Shown in pieces: positions 1 to 8,719 of a stretch of DNA of 64,000 bases; within the stretch, counting starts at the first letter, position 1; each line of letters opens with the position of its first letter. Source of the stretch: Paenibacillus segetis (GTDB taxonomy: Bacteria; Bacillota; Bacilli; Paenibacillales; Paenibacillaceae); NCBI RefSeq assembly GCF_014639155.1, contig NZ_BMFT01000004.1, positions 62,001 through 126,000 of the forward strand. Direction: 5' to 3'. A program made the position numbers and the translations under genes. The notes beneath the pieces are model-generated. The model ran no database searches. It saw nothing but the letters and a program-made list of their open reading frames with translations, and was not told where the DNA came from.

Positions 1-201
1 TTCCTAGGAAGCAATGAGTATACAACACTGTACCACAAATATCAGGTGCGTTATGGAATTATGGGACATGTCCACTACCGTAAAACATATACCGAACAGG
101 AGACAGAGATGATCTGTGCCTGCTTAGGATATCGCAAGGAATGGAGAGGGACAGAAGCAATCAAAGAAATCCAGGATTGTCTGCATATCATATCTCTTTA
201 A
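1..201 (+). CDS. Metallophosphoesterase, C-terminal fragment (cut by window edge)
   Basis: Frame 1 is open from the first base to a TAA at 199-201, giving 66 residues of a protein that begins outside the window. The fragment contains GHVHYRK followed by CLGYRKEW. A GHxH motif near the C-terminus, followed by a short strand and a Gly-Tyr-x-x-Glu-Trp segment, is what calcineurin-like phosphoesterases show, where the two His are metal ligands. Only this tail is visible, so substrate and start cannot be judged. A strong hairpin follows 28 bp after the stop. Confidence 0.5.
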   Translation, partial: FLGSNEYTTLYHKYQVRYGIMGHVHYRKTYTEQETEMICACLGYRKEWRGTEAIKEIQDCLHIISL

Positions 202-228
202 GAGCCCTTATTCGATAATAAAAATATA

Positions 229-270
229 GAAGCTGCCTCTAGTAGAATCTACATGGAGGCAGCTTCTTGT
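229..270. terminator. Bidirectional intrinsic terminator
   Basis: An 11-bp perfect stem, GAAGCTGCCTC (229-239) with GAGGCAGCTTC (256-266), sits between two convergent genes. A-rich sequence lies on the left and a T-containing tail on the right, so it can serve the phosphoesterase on + and the mannosidase on -. Confidence 0.8.
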
Positions 271-283
271 GTGCTGGGGGATT

Positions 284-2821
284 TTATTGAATGAAATCCA
301 CCATGGATCGGATGATAAGATGTTCCGCTGAAGAAGGAGAGAATGGCTTACCTTCCTTGCCCCTTGCCTGGAATTGCACAGTGACAGGTTGACCTGGAAT
401 TAGGTCAAAAAAGTTGTCGCTAAAGATGCCTTCAGTTTGGGTCGTCAACCATACTCCTCTGGCAAGAACATCACTTTCTAGCGTGTAGATACCATTGGCT
501 TCATCTTCTACTTTGCATGTAATGTTTGCACTTTGAAGTGTACAGTCATTAGTGGGGACAAAATAGTGCATTTTGCGATCCAACACTTGACCGTCTTGTT
601 CCAATGTTGCTCGAAGCACGGCTTCTTGATGGTTACTATTCTCGATCCAATCCGCTTTGGATTCAGATCTAATTAGAGCTGCAGTATTTGGTTCCACACT
701 CAGTGGCTGTTGCACCTTCTTTATCAAACGACCATGGAAGTCAAATAGTTCAAGCACAAGTTTGCAGTTCGTAGGTGTGAGGACATCGGACGCAACATGA
801 ACATCTGCACGTTCTGGATCACTTCCGTCAATGGAGACCATGATGTCACACATGCTGTTCTTGATATAATATTGAGCGGCTTTCCAGCGACCATGATAAT
901 CGATACTTGCCCAAGAGGCTACCGGCCAGCAATCATTGATTTGCCAGTATAGAGAGCCCATGCAATAAGGCATGTTCCGACGGTGGGCTTCGATCGCTGT
1001 CTTCATGGCTTCTGCCTGAAGGATTTGGCTCATGTAGAGGAAGGAGGAGAAATCCTTCGGCTCCGGTAAATACATATCCATGTATTGTTTGATCAGTCGA
1101 TTGCCGTCATTATTACGTTGGTGGCATAGCATGACAGCAGACTCCAGCTCCATATCAGAAGGTTCGGCATATGTGTATACGGATTTCTCCTCCGGGAAGG
1201 ATTGGAAGCCGTATTCACTCATGAACCGTCCAACTTTAGCATTGTAATTCTCAAATGGCTCCGCTGCATGCCATACTCCCCAATAATGAATGTCGCCTGT
1301 GCTAGACAATGCATGTGAATGCTGATCTTTATTCTCTGTTAAAGCTTGCAGCGGTGAGGAAGGCCAGTAGGCTACATTGTGATGTAACTTGCTTACCGCT
1401 TCGGGTAGCAACTGATGGAAGATAGCTTCATAATCAGACCAAATTTGCTCTCGCTGCTGCTCGTTATAATTTTGCTTCCAGCCCCATCCGGCATTCTCGT
1501 CAAAATGTGCCCAAGCGGAATCCATCTCGTTGTTACCGCACCATAAGGCGATAGAGGGATGGTTCCGAAGACGTTTGATATTCTCCTCAGCTTCGATCAG
1601 AACGTTATGAAGAAAAGCTTCGTCTCCAGGATACATGCTGCAGGCGAACATGAAATCTTGCCATACGAGTATTCCGTATTCATCGCACAATTCATAGAAT
1701 ACATCTTGCTCATAGATGCCACCGCCCCATACGCGAAGCATATTCATGTTGCTCATTGCGGCACTGGCGATTTCGTGCTCGTATCTTTCTTTAGTCACCC
1801 GCGAAGCAAAGCTATCATTTGGAATATGGTTAGCGCCTTTGGCGAAGACCGGAACACCATTCAACTCGAAGTAAAAAGAACTACCCTTCTCATCCTTCTT
1901 CCGAATGAGGTTGATGGTTCTCAGACCGGTTCGTACAGTCCGTTCTGCGAGAGAATTGCCCGCGTGAGTAAATTCCACTTTGAATTCGTAGAGATGTGGA
2001 TCTCCTAACCCACGTGACCACCATAATTGGGGGTTAGCTATTTCGAATTCGAGGTTGATGTGGTTGGTTCCCTGTCTGAGATCCACATCTAACTCCCATT
2101 CTAAGCTTTTGGCAGACAGTCTAATTAAACCTGAGTAGGCCTGATCGCTCTCTATTTCGATGACAGCAGTCAATTTCGCCAGCTGAGGGGTGACCTCTTT
2201 TTGCTCCATGTATAGATCGTTGATCTTCACCTCGGACCAAGCTTCGAGCCGGGCCTCACGCCAAATACCACTCGTGACAAATCGAGGGCCCCAATCCCAG
2301 CCGTAATGATAAGGGGCTTTACGCGCAAATACGCTGACCTTTTTATCGGCTAACCCTCCACCTTCCGACTGGTCGTTAGGTGCTGGCAAAGCATAACCCA
2401 GAGCTTCGAGTTTCGGTAAGTCCTCAGCAATAGGTGAACGGAAGGTGATGTGAAGGTGATTGTTATGTTGCTGCAATAGGTCCTGCACATCTACTTTCCA
2501 AGTACGAAACATATTGTCGGCAGAAAGTATGGCTTTACCGTTTAAAGTAACATCTGCGTAAGTATCGAGTCCTTCAAAAATGAGCTCCACGTGCTGGTGG
2601 CTCAGCAGTTGTTCATCGGCATCAAACAGCGCCTCGTATTCCCAGTCCTTCTTGTCGATCCACTGTAAATTTTGTTCATTTATTCCGTAAAAGGGGTCAG
2701 CAATAATTCCGTTATCCAGCAAATCAGTATGTACACAGCCGGGTACGGTTGCCTGGAGCCACTCTTGATCATCACATGCTTTAAACTTCCAGTTATTCAG
2801 GATTAGCTTCATCGTTGTCAT
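284..2821 (-). CDS. Beta-mannosidase, glycoside hydrolase family 2
   Basis: This 845-residue protein would hydrolyse terminal beta-1,4-mannose from manno-oligosaccharides; no signal peptide is seen, so it is probably cytoplasmic. It has the GH2 order: N-terminal jelly roll (VPGCVHTDLLDNG), Ig-like sandwich, then a TIM barrel. WCGNNEMD carries the likely acid/base Glu432, and FMSEYGFQSFP carries the likely nucleophile Glu536. Length and these motifs match bacterial beta-mannosidases rather than beta-galactosidases. GGGAGG lies 5 nt before the chosen ATG. It diverges from a LacI-type gene across 190 bp containing a palindrome, so it is probably repressed by that neighbour (inference). Confidence 0.93.
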   Translation of the reverse strand: MTTMKLILNNWKFKACDDQEWLQATVPGCVHTDLLDNGIIADPFYGINEQNLQWIDKKDWEYEALFDADEQLLSHQHVELIFEGLDTYADVTLNGKAILSADNMFRTWKVDVQDLLQQHNNHLHITFRSPIAEDLPKLEALGYALPAPNDQSEGGGLADKKVSVFARKAPYHYGWDWGPRFVTSGIWREARLEAWSEVKINDLYMEQKEVTPQLAKLTAVIEIESDQAYSGLIRLSAKSLEWELDVDLRQGTNHINLEFEIANPQLWWSRGLGDPHLYEFKVEFTHAGNSLAERTVRTGLRTINLIRKKDEKGSSFYFELNGVPVFAKGANHIPNDSFASRVTKERYEHEIASAAMSNMNMLRVWGGGIYEQDVFYELCDEYGILVWQDFMFACSMYPGDEAFLHNVLIEAEENIKRLRNHPSIALWCGNNEMDSAWAHFDENAGWGWKQNYNEQQREQIWSDYEAIFHQLLPEAVSKLHHNVAYWPSSPLQALTENKDQHSHALSSTGDIHYWGVWHAAEPFENYNAKVGRFMSEYGFQSFPEEKSVYTYAEPSDMELESAVMLCHQRNNDGNRLIKQYMDMYLPEPKDFSSFLYMSQILQAEAMKTAIEAHRRNMPYCMGSLYWQINDCWPVASWASIDYHGRWKAAQYYIKNSMCDIMVSIDGSDPERADVHVASDVLTPTNCKLVLELFDFHGRLIKKVQQPLSVEPNTAALIRSESKADWIENSNHQEAVLRATLEQDGQVLDRKMHYFVPTNDCTLQSANITCKVEDEANGIYTLESDVLARGVWLTTQTEGIFSDNFFDLIPGQPVTVQFQARGKEGKPFSPSSAEHLIIRSMVDFIQ

Positions 2822-2853
2822 TTCATCCTCCCGTAGTAGTTTGAAGTGACATC

Positions 2854-2882
2854 ATTATACAACGCACCTAAAATAACGTAAA
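2854..2882 (-). promoter_or_regulatory. Candidate promoter for the beta-mannosidase gene
   Basis: On the minus strand TTTACG (2877-2882) and a perfect TATAAT (2854-2859) are separated by 17 bp. The -10 lies about 33 bp before the start codon. The palindrome at 2897-2910 lies just upstream of the -35. Confidence 0.55.
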
Positions 2883-2896
2883 CTCAATTTGTAATT

Positions 2897-2910
2897 ATTA
2901 TGTTCATAAT
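2897..2910. promoter_or_regulatory. Palindromic candidate operator between mannosidase and LacI genes
   Basis: ATTATG-TT-CATAAT is a perfect inverted repeat. The element TTATGTTCAT recurs inverted with one change at 2981-2990 (ATGAACATTA), inside the spacer and -10 of the presumed regulator promoter. Paired half-sites on both sides of a divergent intergenic region suggest control of both genes by the LacI-type protein (inference). Confidence 0.5.
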
Positions 2911-2965
2911 GTAAAGTAAGTGTATATAAAGTGAAAAAATGAAGCGTTTATCATAAATATATCCA

Positions 2966-2994
2966 TTGTTAGTTAACAAAATGAACATTATCTT
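2966..2994 (+). promoter_or_regulatory. Candidate promoter for the LacI-type gene
   Basis: TTGTTA (2966-2971) and TATCTT (2989-2994) are 17 bp apart, ending 17 bp before the GTG start. The half-site ATGAACATTA overlaps the spacer and -10, compatible with autoregulation. Confidence 0.4.
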
Positions 2995-3011
2995 GTTGGG
3001 AGTTGTAAATA

Positions 3012-4112
3012 GTGAAAAGGAAAATGACTTCGCTGGATATTGCCAACCGCCTTGGATTGTCACGGACCACGGTCTCCAAAGCCTTAAATGGGCATGAGGG
3101 AATACCGGATTCGACACGTGAACGAGTGTTAAATGTGGCTGCTGAAATTGGGTATAAACACTATGGGAGAGAGATGTCTCTTGGTGTTGATGGCTCTAAA
3201 GCTAAGGCGGTATCCGGTATGCCGGATGCATCTCCAGCGGCATTACGAACGATTGCTCTCCTTATGGATAGGGGGATGGCCCAGCAAGGATATTGGGTAG
3301 ATGTGCTAAGAGGAGTGGAAGAAGCAGCAAGTCAGAACGATTGCACGATGGTATTACACTTTATTTCACCTCAAGATTGTATGGAATTGAAGATTCCTCA
3401 TTCTTTGGGTCAAAGAGAAATCGATGGAATCATTGCCGCGGGGTTATTTTCAAAGGATTATGTCAAAGTTTTAACAGCGTTAGGTCTTCCAACGGTACAG
3501 ATAGATTGCCATGCTGATGTCCACACGAAGGATATGATATGTGATACGGTGATGATGGAGAGTGAGCAAAGTGTATACGAACTTACCAACCATTTAATCT
3601 CTCTTGGTCATACCAGAATTGGATTCATTGGTGATATCCAGAATTGCCTTTCATTTCATGAGCGATGGTTTGGTTTCACGCGGGCTTTGATCCATGCTAA
3701 CTTACCTCTGTTACAGTCATGCTGTGCTATAACACCTGTACCTGGGCACTATTTCGATATTCAGGAGGTTAGTGGTTCATTGGAAGTCATGCCGGAGCTT
3801 CCGAGTGCATTCGTATGTGCGAACGATCTGGTTGCTAGACAGGTAAAGAAATGGCTGTTGTCTCAAGGTCTTAGGGTACCTAGAGATGTATCGATAACTG
3901 GTTTTGATCTGCTGAGTACTGGAGAGGAATCCGGCGGCGGTAATGAGCTGACATCAGTTAGGGTAAACGGCAGCAATATTGGCGCAAGAGCGTTTGAGCA
4001 ACTATTATGGCGGGCTCAGCGTAGAAATCGCCCAGCCGAGAATATTCGCCTTGCTTGTTCTGTGGAAATAGGAGACTCAACCTCATTTATAGCTTCAAAT
4101 CCGAAAGATTGA
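3012..4112 (+). CDS. LacI-family transcriptional regulator
   Basis: The protein has 366 residues. Residues 1-50 form a LacI helix-turn-helix with hinge (TSLDIANRLGLSRTTVSKAL, then the GIPDSTRERV helix); the rest is a periplasmic-binding-protein-like effector domain ending with FVCANDLVARQVKKW and ISITGFDLLSTG-type segments. The start is a GTG: the next Met (residue 5) would cut into the HTH. The ribosome-binding site is weak (TTGGGAG). It diverges from the beta-mannosidase and probably senses a mannose-containing sugar (inference from position only). Confidence 0.9.
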   Translation: MKRKMTSLDIANRLGLSRTTVSKALNGHEGIPDSTRERVLNVAAEIGYKHYGREMSLGVDGSKAKAVSGMPDASPAALRTIALLMDRGMAQQGYWVDVLRGVEEAASQNDCTMVLHFISPQDCMELKIPHSLGQREIDGIIAAGLFSKDYVKVLTALGLPTVQIDCHADVHTKDMICDTVMMESEQSVYELTNHLISLGHTRIGFIGDIQNCLSFHERWFGFTRALIHANLPLLQSCCAITPVPGHYFDIQEVSGSLEVMPELPSAFVCANDLVARQVKKWLLSQGLRVPRDVSITGFDLLSTGEESGGGNELTSVRVNGSNIGARAFEQLLWRAQRRNRPAENIRLACSVEIGDSTSFIASNPKD

Positions 4113-4129
4113 ATTTCTAGCAATCAAAG

Positions 4130-4169
4130 AAAAAACAAGCCCAGGACAACTGCCCAGGGCTTGTTTTTT
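4130..4169. terminator. Bidirectional intrinsic terminator
   Basis: AAAAAACAAGCCC (4130-4142) pairs with GGGCTTGTTTTTT (4157-4169), giving A and T runs on both flanks. It lies between the convergent LacI-type and adenine deaminase genes. Confidence 0.9.
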
Positions 4170-4178
4170 GATTGGTTG

Positions 4179-5975
4179 TTATTCCGTGATTTCAACTGGA
4201 ATGAGCTTGAATTGAGTGACATCAACCAGCCCACGGTTTGAAATGCGGATTTCGGGAATGACAGGCAGAGCGATCAGTGAGAAGGTCATGAAGGGTGCGT
4301 TCATGGAACAACCAAGTGTTCTCCAAGCTTCTTCTAATTGATTAACCTGTGCTACAACGGTCTCCAAAGACTGATCTGATATCAGACCAGCGATGGCCAT
4401 AGGTACTGCAGCGAGGATCTGACCGTCTAGAACGACGATCATCCCACCACCAAGCTTCGCGAGCTCATTGGCGGCAAAGGCCATATCTTCAGGATTTGTC
4501 CCCATAACGATCAGGTTGTGACTATCATGAGCTACGGTTGAGGCAACCGCTCCTCGTTGAAGCTTGAAGCCTCTAGCGAAGGCTAGTGAAATATCGCCCG
4601 TTCCCTTATGACGCTCTATGCAGGCCAATTGGATCACATCTGCTTCAAGGTCCGGTTGAATGATCCCACCAGATACCTTAAGCGTTGCAGTCGTCTTGAC
4701 TGTCCGGGCACTGTTCTCGATAACATCAATAACATGAACCTTTGTTTCTCCTTGTTCTATGTCGCTGGAGAGCAGGAAGTCAGAAGGTTGAAGCGGCCGT
4801 GCTAAATGAATGGAATCGAGGGCCTTATCGGGATAGACGTAGGTTGGAAACTGGGCTTTAAGTTCGCCATGATCAAATACAACATCACCATCCGTGATAA
4901 CCGTTGAGGGTTCCATCTGGCGTAGATCATCGATCAATAGGATGTCGGCACATTTACCAGGTGCTATACCGCCAATGTCGCCATCTAATTTGAAATAGCG
5001 AGCTGTATTGATAGTCCCCATTTGAATTGCGGTAATGGGGTCAACGCCTTCCTCGATTGTCCGGTGTACAACATGATTGAGGTGGCCTTTTTCAACCAGT
5101 GTTTGTGGGTACGCATCATCTGTTACGAGCATGATGTTGTCGGAGCGTACATGATCCTCAGTCACAACCTTGATGACTTCCTTGACGTCTTGCCAAGCGG
5201 AGCCTTCACGAACCATAAGATGCATTCCTAAGCGAAGCTTAAGTAACGCCTGTTCTTTGGTTACAGTTTCATGACATGAGCTTGCGCCACTAGCGATATA
5301 CGCTTGCAACATGGGCTCATCTTCAGCAGGAAAATGTCCGGTTACGGTCTTGCCTGCTTTCAGAGTTGCTGCGATTTCTCCAGCCATTTTAGGATCGCCA
5401 TAGACTACACCGGGGAAGTTCATTACTTCACCAAGACCCTCAACGCCGTCCCAAGTCATACCTTCGGTGATATCGGATACTTCTAATGTAGCTCCTGCAT
5501 CTTCCAAGTCGTCTGTGGCAGGGACACAAGAAGGGAAAGTTGTGTATACCTTAAGAGGGAGTCCGCGTCCTTCCTCGTGCATCCATTTAACACCTTCGGT
5601 CCCAAATACGTTAGCGATCTCGTGCGGATCCATGAATATTGCAGTTGTACCTTTAGCTAGCGCGGCTTTGGCGAATTCAGTAACGGTAAGCATCGTGCTC
5701 TCAACATGCATATGGGCGTCCATAAGGCCTGGGGCAATAAAGCGCCCAGATGCATCAATAACAGTAGTATTATCTCCGATCGTATGAGAGGCATCTCCGA
5801 CGAATGCAATTCTTCCTTGGGCTACTGCTACGTCGATGTGGCTCAACAGTTCACCTGAGTATACGTTAACCAATGTTCCGTTCTTAATGACGAGTTCAGC
5901 TTTACTTTTTCCTATAGCTACATCAGCTAATACGTTACTGACGTCATATAATGGTTTTCTTTGCTGTGCATTCAT
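4179..5975 (-). CDS. ade: Adenine deaminase
   Basis: The 598-residue amidohydrolase converts adenine to hypoxanthine and ammonia in purine salvage. Metal-binding and family motifs are clear: APGLMDAHMHVEST, IFMDPHEIANVFG, GHFPAEDE, and the C-terminal VASTVAHDSHNLIVMG with LGGGMIV that mark the long AdeC-type enzymes. Length is normal. The ATG is the first in-frame start after a stop; an AGGAGG lies about 14 nt upstream, which is further than usual. No purine riboswitch is seen in the 130 bp between this gene and clpP. Confidence 0.95.
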   Translation of the reverse strand: MNAQQRKPLYDVSNVLADVAIGKSKAELVIKNGTLVNVYSGELLSHIDVAVAQGRIAFVGDASHTIGDNTTVIDASGRFIAPGLMDAHMHVESTMLTVTEFAKAALAKGTTAIFMDPHEIANVFGTEGVKWMHEEGRGLPLKVYTTFPSCVPATDDLEDAGATLEVSDITEGMTWDGVEGLGEVMNFPGVVYGDPKMAGEIAATLKAGKTVTGHFPAEDEPMLQAYIASGASSCHETVTKEQALLKLRLGMHLMVREGSAWQDVKEVIKVVTEDHVRSDNIMLVTDDAYPQTLVEKGHLNHVVHRTIEEGVDPITAIQMGTINTARYFKLDGDIGGIAPGKCADILLIDDLRQMEPSTVITDGDVVFDHGELKAQFPTYVYPDKALDSIHLARPLQPSDFLLSSDIEQGETKVHVIDVIENSARTVKTTATLKVSGGIIQPDLEADVIQLACIERHKGTGDISLAFARGFKLQRGAVASTVAHDSHNLIVMGTNPEDMAFAANELAKLGGGMIVVLDGQILAAVPMAIAGLISDQSLETVVAQVNQLEEAWRTLGCSMNAPFMTFSLIALPVIPEIRISNRGLVDVTQFKLIPVEITE

Positions 5976-6043
5976 AATTTATAAAGGGCCTCCTGTAAAT
6001 AATATTTAATAAAGGTTAACGTATATATCGTATTAATTCAACA

Positions 6044-6092
6044 AAAGGCTGTCATCCAAGCAGATATTTCACCTGCTTGGATGACAGCCTTT
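6044..6092 (-). terminator. Terminator of clpP
   Basis: A 20-bp perfect stem pairs 6044-6063 with 6073-6092 around a 9-nt loop. Read on the minus strand it follows the clpP stop and ends in a short T-rich tail. Confidence 0.85.
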
Positions 6093-6108
6093 ATGTGGTT
6101 AAGATCCC

Positions 6109-6708
6109 TTATACTCCTTGTGGAGGAGTGATCTTCTCAATAACTTTGTCTACTAGTCCGTACTCTTTTGCTTCTGCTGCACTCATGAAGTAGTCGCGGT
6201 CGGTATCCTTCTCGATCCGTTCCAACGGCTGTCCTGTACGCTCTGCCAAGATATGATTCAGCTTGTCGCGCATCTTCAAGATGCGGCGTGCACGAATTTC
6301 AATATCTGTCGCTTGTCCTTCGGCTCCGCCGAGTGGTTGGTGAATCATAATTTCACTATTCGGCAGCGCATAACGCTTGCCTGGTGCACCTGCATTTAGC
6401 AAGAAAGCTCCCATTGAAGCGGCGAGCCCCACGCAAATTGTGGATACATCAGATTTAATGAACTGCATGGTGTCGTAGATAGCCATACCGGCTGTAATCG
6501 AGCCACCAGGGCTGTTGATATAGAGACTGATATCTTTGCCCGGATCTTCCGCATCCAGGAATAGCATTTGAGCAATAATGGAGTTAGCGACTACGTCATT
6601 GACCTGGGAGCCGAGGAATATGATTCGGTCTTTAAGCAGTCTGGAATAGATGTCGTAGGCGCGCTCCCCGCGGTTACTTTGTTCGACGACCATTGGAATA
6701 TAACTCAC
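6109..6708 (-). CDS. clpP: ATP-dependent Clp protease proteolytic subunit ClpP
   Basis: ClpP is the serine-protease ring that degrades substrates unfolded by ClpC/ClpX-type ATPases. The catalytic triad is present: Ser98 in AASMGAF, His123 in MIHQPLGG, Asp172 in DTDRDYF. The start is placed at GTG 6708 ([10 protein letters not shown]) because AAGGAGG lies 8 nt upstream and the resulting 199 residues match the family. A longer in-frame reading from ATG 6786 would add 26 residues across the ribosome-binding site and is rejected. A CtsR box overlaps its promoter, so it should be heat/protein-stress regulated. Confidence 0.97.
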   Translation of the reverse strand: MSYIPMVVEQSNRGERAYDIYSRLLKDRIIFLGSQVNDVVANSIIAQMLFLDAEDPGKDISLYINSPGGSITAGMAIYDTMQFIKSDVSTICVGLAASMGAFLLNAGAPGKRYALPNSEIMIHQPLGGAEGQATDIEIRARRILKMRDKLNHILAERTGQPLERIEKDTDRDYFMSAAEAKEYGLVDKVIEKITPPQGV

Positions 6709-6845
6709 CGATAAAACCTCCTTAAATTTGGATGAGGCATCGCAGGCCCATTTGTTCAAATGGGAGAATCGCCTGTTGCTCTCCATATCGTATTGAATTA
6801 GTCACATCAATCTCATAATAGACGAAATCGATTGATATTATCCTC

Positions 6846-6874
6846 ATCATAAACAAATTCAAACAGAAAGTCAA
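6846..6874 (-). promoter_or_regulatory. clpP promoter
   Basis: On the minus strand TTGACT (6869-6874), a 17-bp spacer and TATGAT (6846-6851) form a good SigA-type promoter about 140 bp upstream of the GTG start. Confidence 0.75.
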
Positions 6875-6885
6875 AGATAGTCAAA
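6869..6885. promoter_or_regulatory. CtsR operator at clpP
   Basis: AGTCAAA-GAT-AGTCAAA on the + strand is a tandem heptamer with 3-bp spacing. It matches the known Bacillota CtsR box, (A/G)GTCAAA-NAN-(A/G)GTCAAA. It covers the clpP -35 hexamer, so binding would block the promoter. Confidence 0.85.
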
Positions 6886-6895
6886 CTAAGGGTAA

Positions 6896-6917
6896 TAAAA
6901 ATCCCCTAAACGGGGAT
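6896..6917 (-). terminator. Terminator of tRNA-Arg
   Basis: ATCCCC (6901-6906) and GGGGAT (6912-6917) form a hairpin that, read on the minus strand, is followed by a T run (A run at 6897-6901 on +). It lies 15 bp past the tRNA 3' end. Confidence 0.8.
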
Positions 6918-6932
6918 GTAGTTTAAATAATA

Positions 6933-7007
6933 TGGCGCGCCCGCGAGGAATCGGACCTCGATCTCAGGCTTCGGAGGCCTGCGTCATATCCATTGGACCA
7001 CGGGCGC
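6933..7007 (-). tRNA. tRNA-Arg (anticodon CCG)
   Basis: On the minus strand the cloverleaf is complete. The acceptor is GCGCCCG/CGGGCGC, the D-arm starts GTCC, the anticodon arm CAGGC-CTCCGAA-GCCTG places CCG at the anticodon, and the T-arm is CGAGG-TCCGATT-CCTCG. The 3' CCA is encoded (TGG at 6933-6935 on +). It reads CGG codons. It has its own terminator and precedes the clpP promoter on the same strand. Confidence 0.96.
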
Positions 7008-7437
7008 AAATGAAGAGTAGCAAAAATGATTATATGATATTGACATGTAAATTGCAAGCGTTAGTTATAGGTTAGAGCTTATACAAAAACAGGGAAAGGT
7101 TAAGAATGACGAGATGAAATTGTAGTACGAGTGTTTTTAATATATTTATAGAAGAAATTTTTTTACTCTCAGATCGCATTCATAATAATAGTAATGATTC
7201 AATTGCTGTCTTTTTGTTTAATGTGGGTGAATAACCCAGGAAGGTCATGGAAGCTGGAAGAAAAGGATATTTTAAACTTTTAGATTATAGGCAAAGAGTG
7301 CCTTAAACATAGTGAAATAGAAATAAAAAAATGAAGTGTTGAGGGGAAGACAGGGCAGATATAGCAGCCCCTAACTGCAATAACTTTATCTAGATGTATA
7401 AGAGGTAAGCAGAATGTGAATTATACGAACGTCAGAC
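7008..7437. other. Gene-free stretch upstream of the glycolytic operon
   Basis: About 430 A+T-rich bases between tRNA-Arg and the cggR promoter. No ORF with a credible ribosome-binding site, RNA gene or strong hairpin was found. A 29-codon frame starting near 7196 has no ribosome-binding site. Confidence 0.5.
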
Positions 7438-7466
7438 TTGCAACAGAGAGAAAAATTGGTTAGAAT
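7438..7466 (+). promoter_or_regulatory. Promoter of the cggR-gapA operon
   Basis: TTGCAA (7438-7443), a 17-bp spacer and TAGAAT (7461-7466). The CggR operator starts 6 bp after the -10, the same arrangement known for Bacillus gapA operons. Confidence 0.8.
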
Positions 7467-7471
7467 GTAAG

Positions 7472-7497
7472 TGGGACTTAAAAAGTTTACCCGGGAC
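7472..7497 (+). promoter_or_regulatory. CggR operator
   Basis: The layout is TGGGAC-N6-AGTT-N4-CGGGAC. The two hexamers and their spacing match the known CggR site CGGGAC-N6-TGTC-N4-CGGGAC exactly in geometry; the central tetramer reads AGTT instead of TGTC. It sits at the expected transcription start, so bound CggR would block elongation until fructose-1,6-bisphosphate weakens binding. Confidence 0.88.
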
Positions 7498-7553
7498 ATT
7501 TAAGGGCCATAAAGAGAAGCAGAGAGAAGACGAAGCTTGCAGGAGTTGAAGGC

Positions 7554-8618
7554 ATGCGTAATATTTTAGAAATGCAACAGCAGCTTCTTCCTGATCTCAT
7601 GGAAATTCTCAAGAAAAGGTACACCATACTTCACCAGATCATGTTATCTGACGTAATTGGCCGTAGAACTTTGGCAACCTCACTGAACATGACGGAACGT
7701 GTGTTACGTGCTGAAACGGATCTCCTGAAGGCTCAAGGCCTGATTGAAATTGAGAATATAGGCATGAGAATCAGCGATTCGGGCAGGACACTGCTGGAGA
7801 AACTGGAACCGGTAGTGAAGGATATTTTTGGCCTGGCTAATTTGGAAGAGAAGATTCGTAAGGCCTATGGCCTGCAGAAAGTAGTAGTTATTGCAGGTGA
7901 TTGTGAGACTTCGCCACTTATCAAGCGTGAGCTTGGGCGGGCAGGAGCGAAGGCGCTATTACGAGTGATGCAAGATGGTGACGTTGTTGCCGTTACTGGC
8001 GGTTCAACAATGGCAGAGGTCGCAGAACAATTAACACCTTCGGCTAATGCAGTGCTGAAACAAAGCTGGTTCGTACCGGCAAGAGGCGGACTCGGCGAAA
8101 GTCTTGAGATTCAGGCCAACACGATTGCTTCCGGAATGGCAAAGAGACTTGGGGCAGGCTATAGTCTGCTACATGTACCCGATTTGTTAGGGAAGGAAGC
8201 CTATCAGTCGCTTGTGCACGATCCAAATATCCATGATATTGTGGGCATGATCCGTAAAGCTAGAATCGTAGTTCACGGTATCGGAGACGCCATGGAAATG
8301 GCACGACGTCGTAAGATGGAGTTGCCGATGGTTGAGGATTTGCAGAAGGATGGCGCTTTGGCGGAATCATTTGGCTACTATTTTGACGAAGAAGGCGTTG
8401 TGGTTCACAAAATGCTGACCCTGGGACTCCGGTTGGAAGACATCATGAAGACTGACATCGTTATTGGAATCGCAGGCGGCAAGAGTAAAGCGAAGGCGAT
8501 TCATGCCGTACTGAAGTTCGGTCATGAAGGCATTCTTGTCACTGATGAAGCAGCAGCGATGGAAATCGTCAGTGAACTGGAGAACAAGAACAGACAGCAA
8601 GAGCACAATGCAATGTGA
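7554..8618 (+). CDS. cggR: Central glycolytic genes regulator CggR (SorC family)
   Basis: The 354-residue repressor has an N-terminal helix-turn-helix (about residues 25-75; RRTLATSLNMTERVLRAETDLLKAQGL region) and a sugar-phosphate-binding SorC domain with VAVTGGSTMAEVA and the late DIVIGIAGGKSKAKAI motif. It represses its own operon and responds to fructose-1,6-bisphosphate in the known systems. AGGAG lies 9 nt before the ATG. It is first in the operon, with the operator described just upstream and gapA 101 bp downstream. Confidence 0.95.
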   Translation: MRNILEMQQQLLPDLMEILKKRYTILHQIMLSDVIGRRTLATSLNMTERVLRAETDLLKAQGLIEIENIGMRISDSGRTLLEKLEPVVKDIFGLANLEEKIRKAYGLQKVVVIAGDCETSPLIKRELGRAGAKALLRVMQDGDVVAVTGGSTMAEVAEQLTPSANAVLKQSWFVPARGGLGESLEIQANTIASGMAKRLGAGYSLLHVPDLLGKEAYQSLVHDPNIHDIVGMIRKARIVVHGIGDAMEMARRRKMELPMVEDLQKDGALAESFGYYFDEEGVVVHKMLTLGLRLEDIMKTDIVIGIAGGKSKAKAIHAVLKFGHEGILVTDEAAAMEIVSELENKNRQQEHNAM

Positions 8619-8719
8619 TATTTTTTGATACAATTATTGTTTACTACCGTTTACTCACGGCGGGCTATTCGGTCTGTCTTGAATAATAAAAAAAATGAAC
8701 ATTTGGGAGGAACTATTCA

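Noticed and set aside
1559..2008. 149-residue + strand open frame inside the beta-mannosidase
   Set aside because: It lies fully antisense to a clear GH2 gene, has no ribosome-binding site and no recognisable motif.
7371..7391. CTAACTGCAATAACTTTATC, partly like the 25-bp repeat
   Set aside because: The conserved CTAACGAA core is not kept and the unit is four bases shorter; no inverted partner lies nearby.
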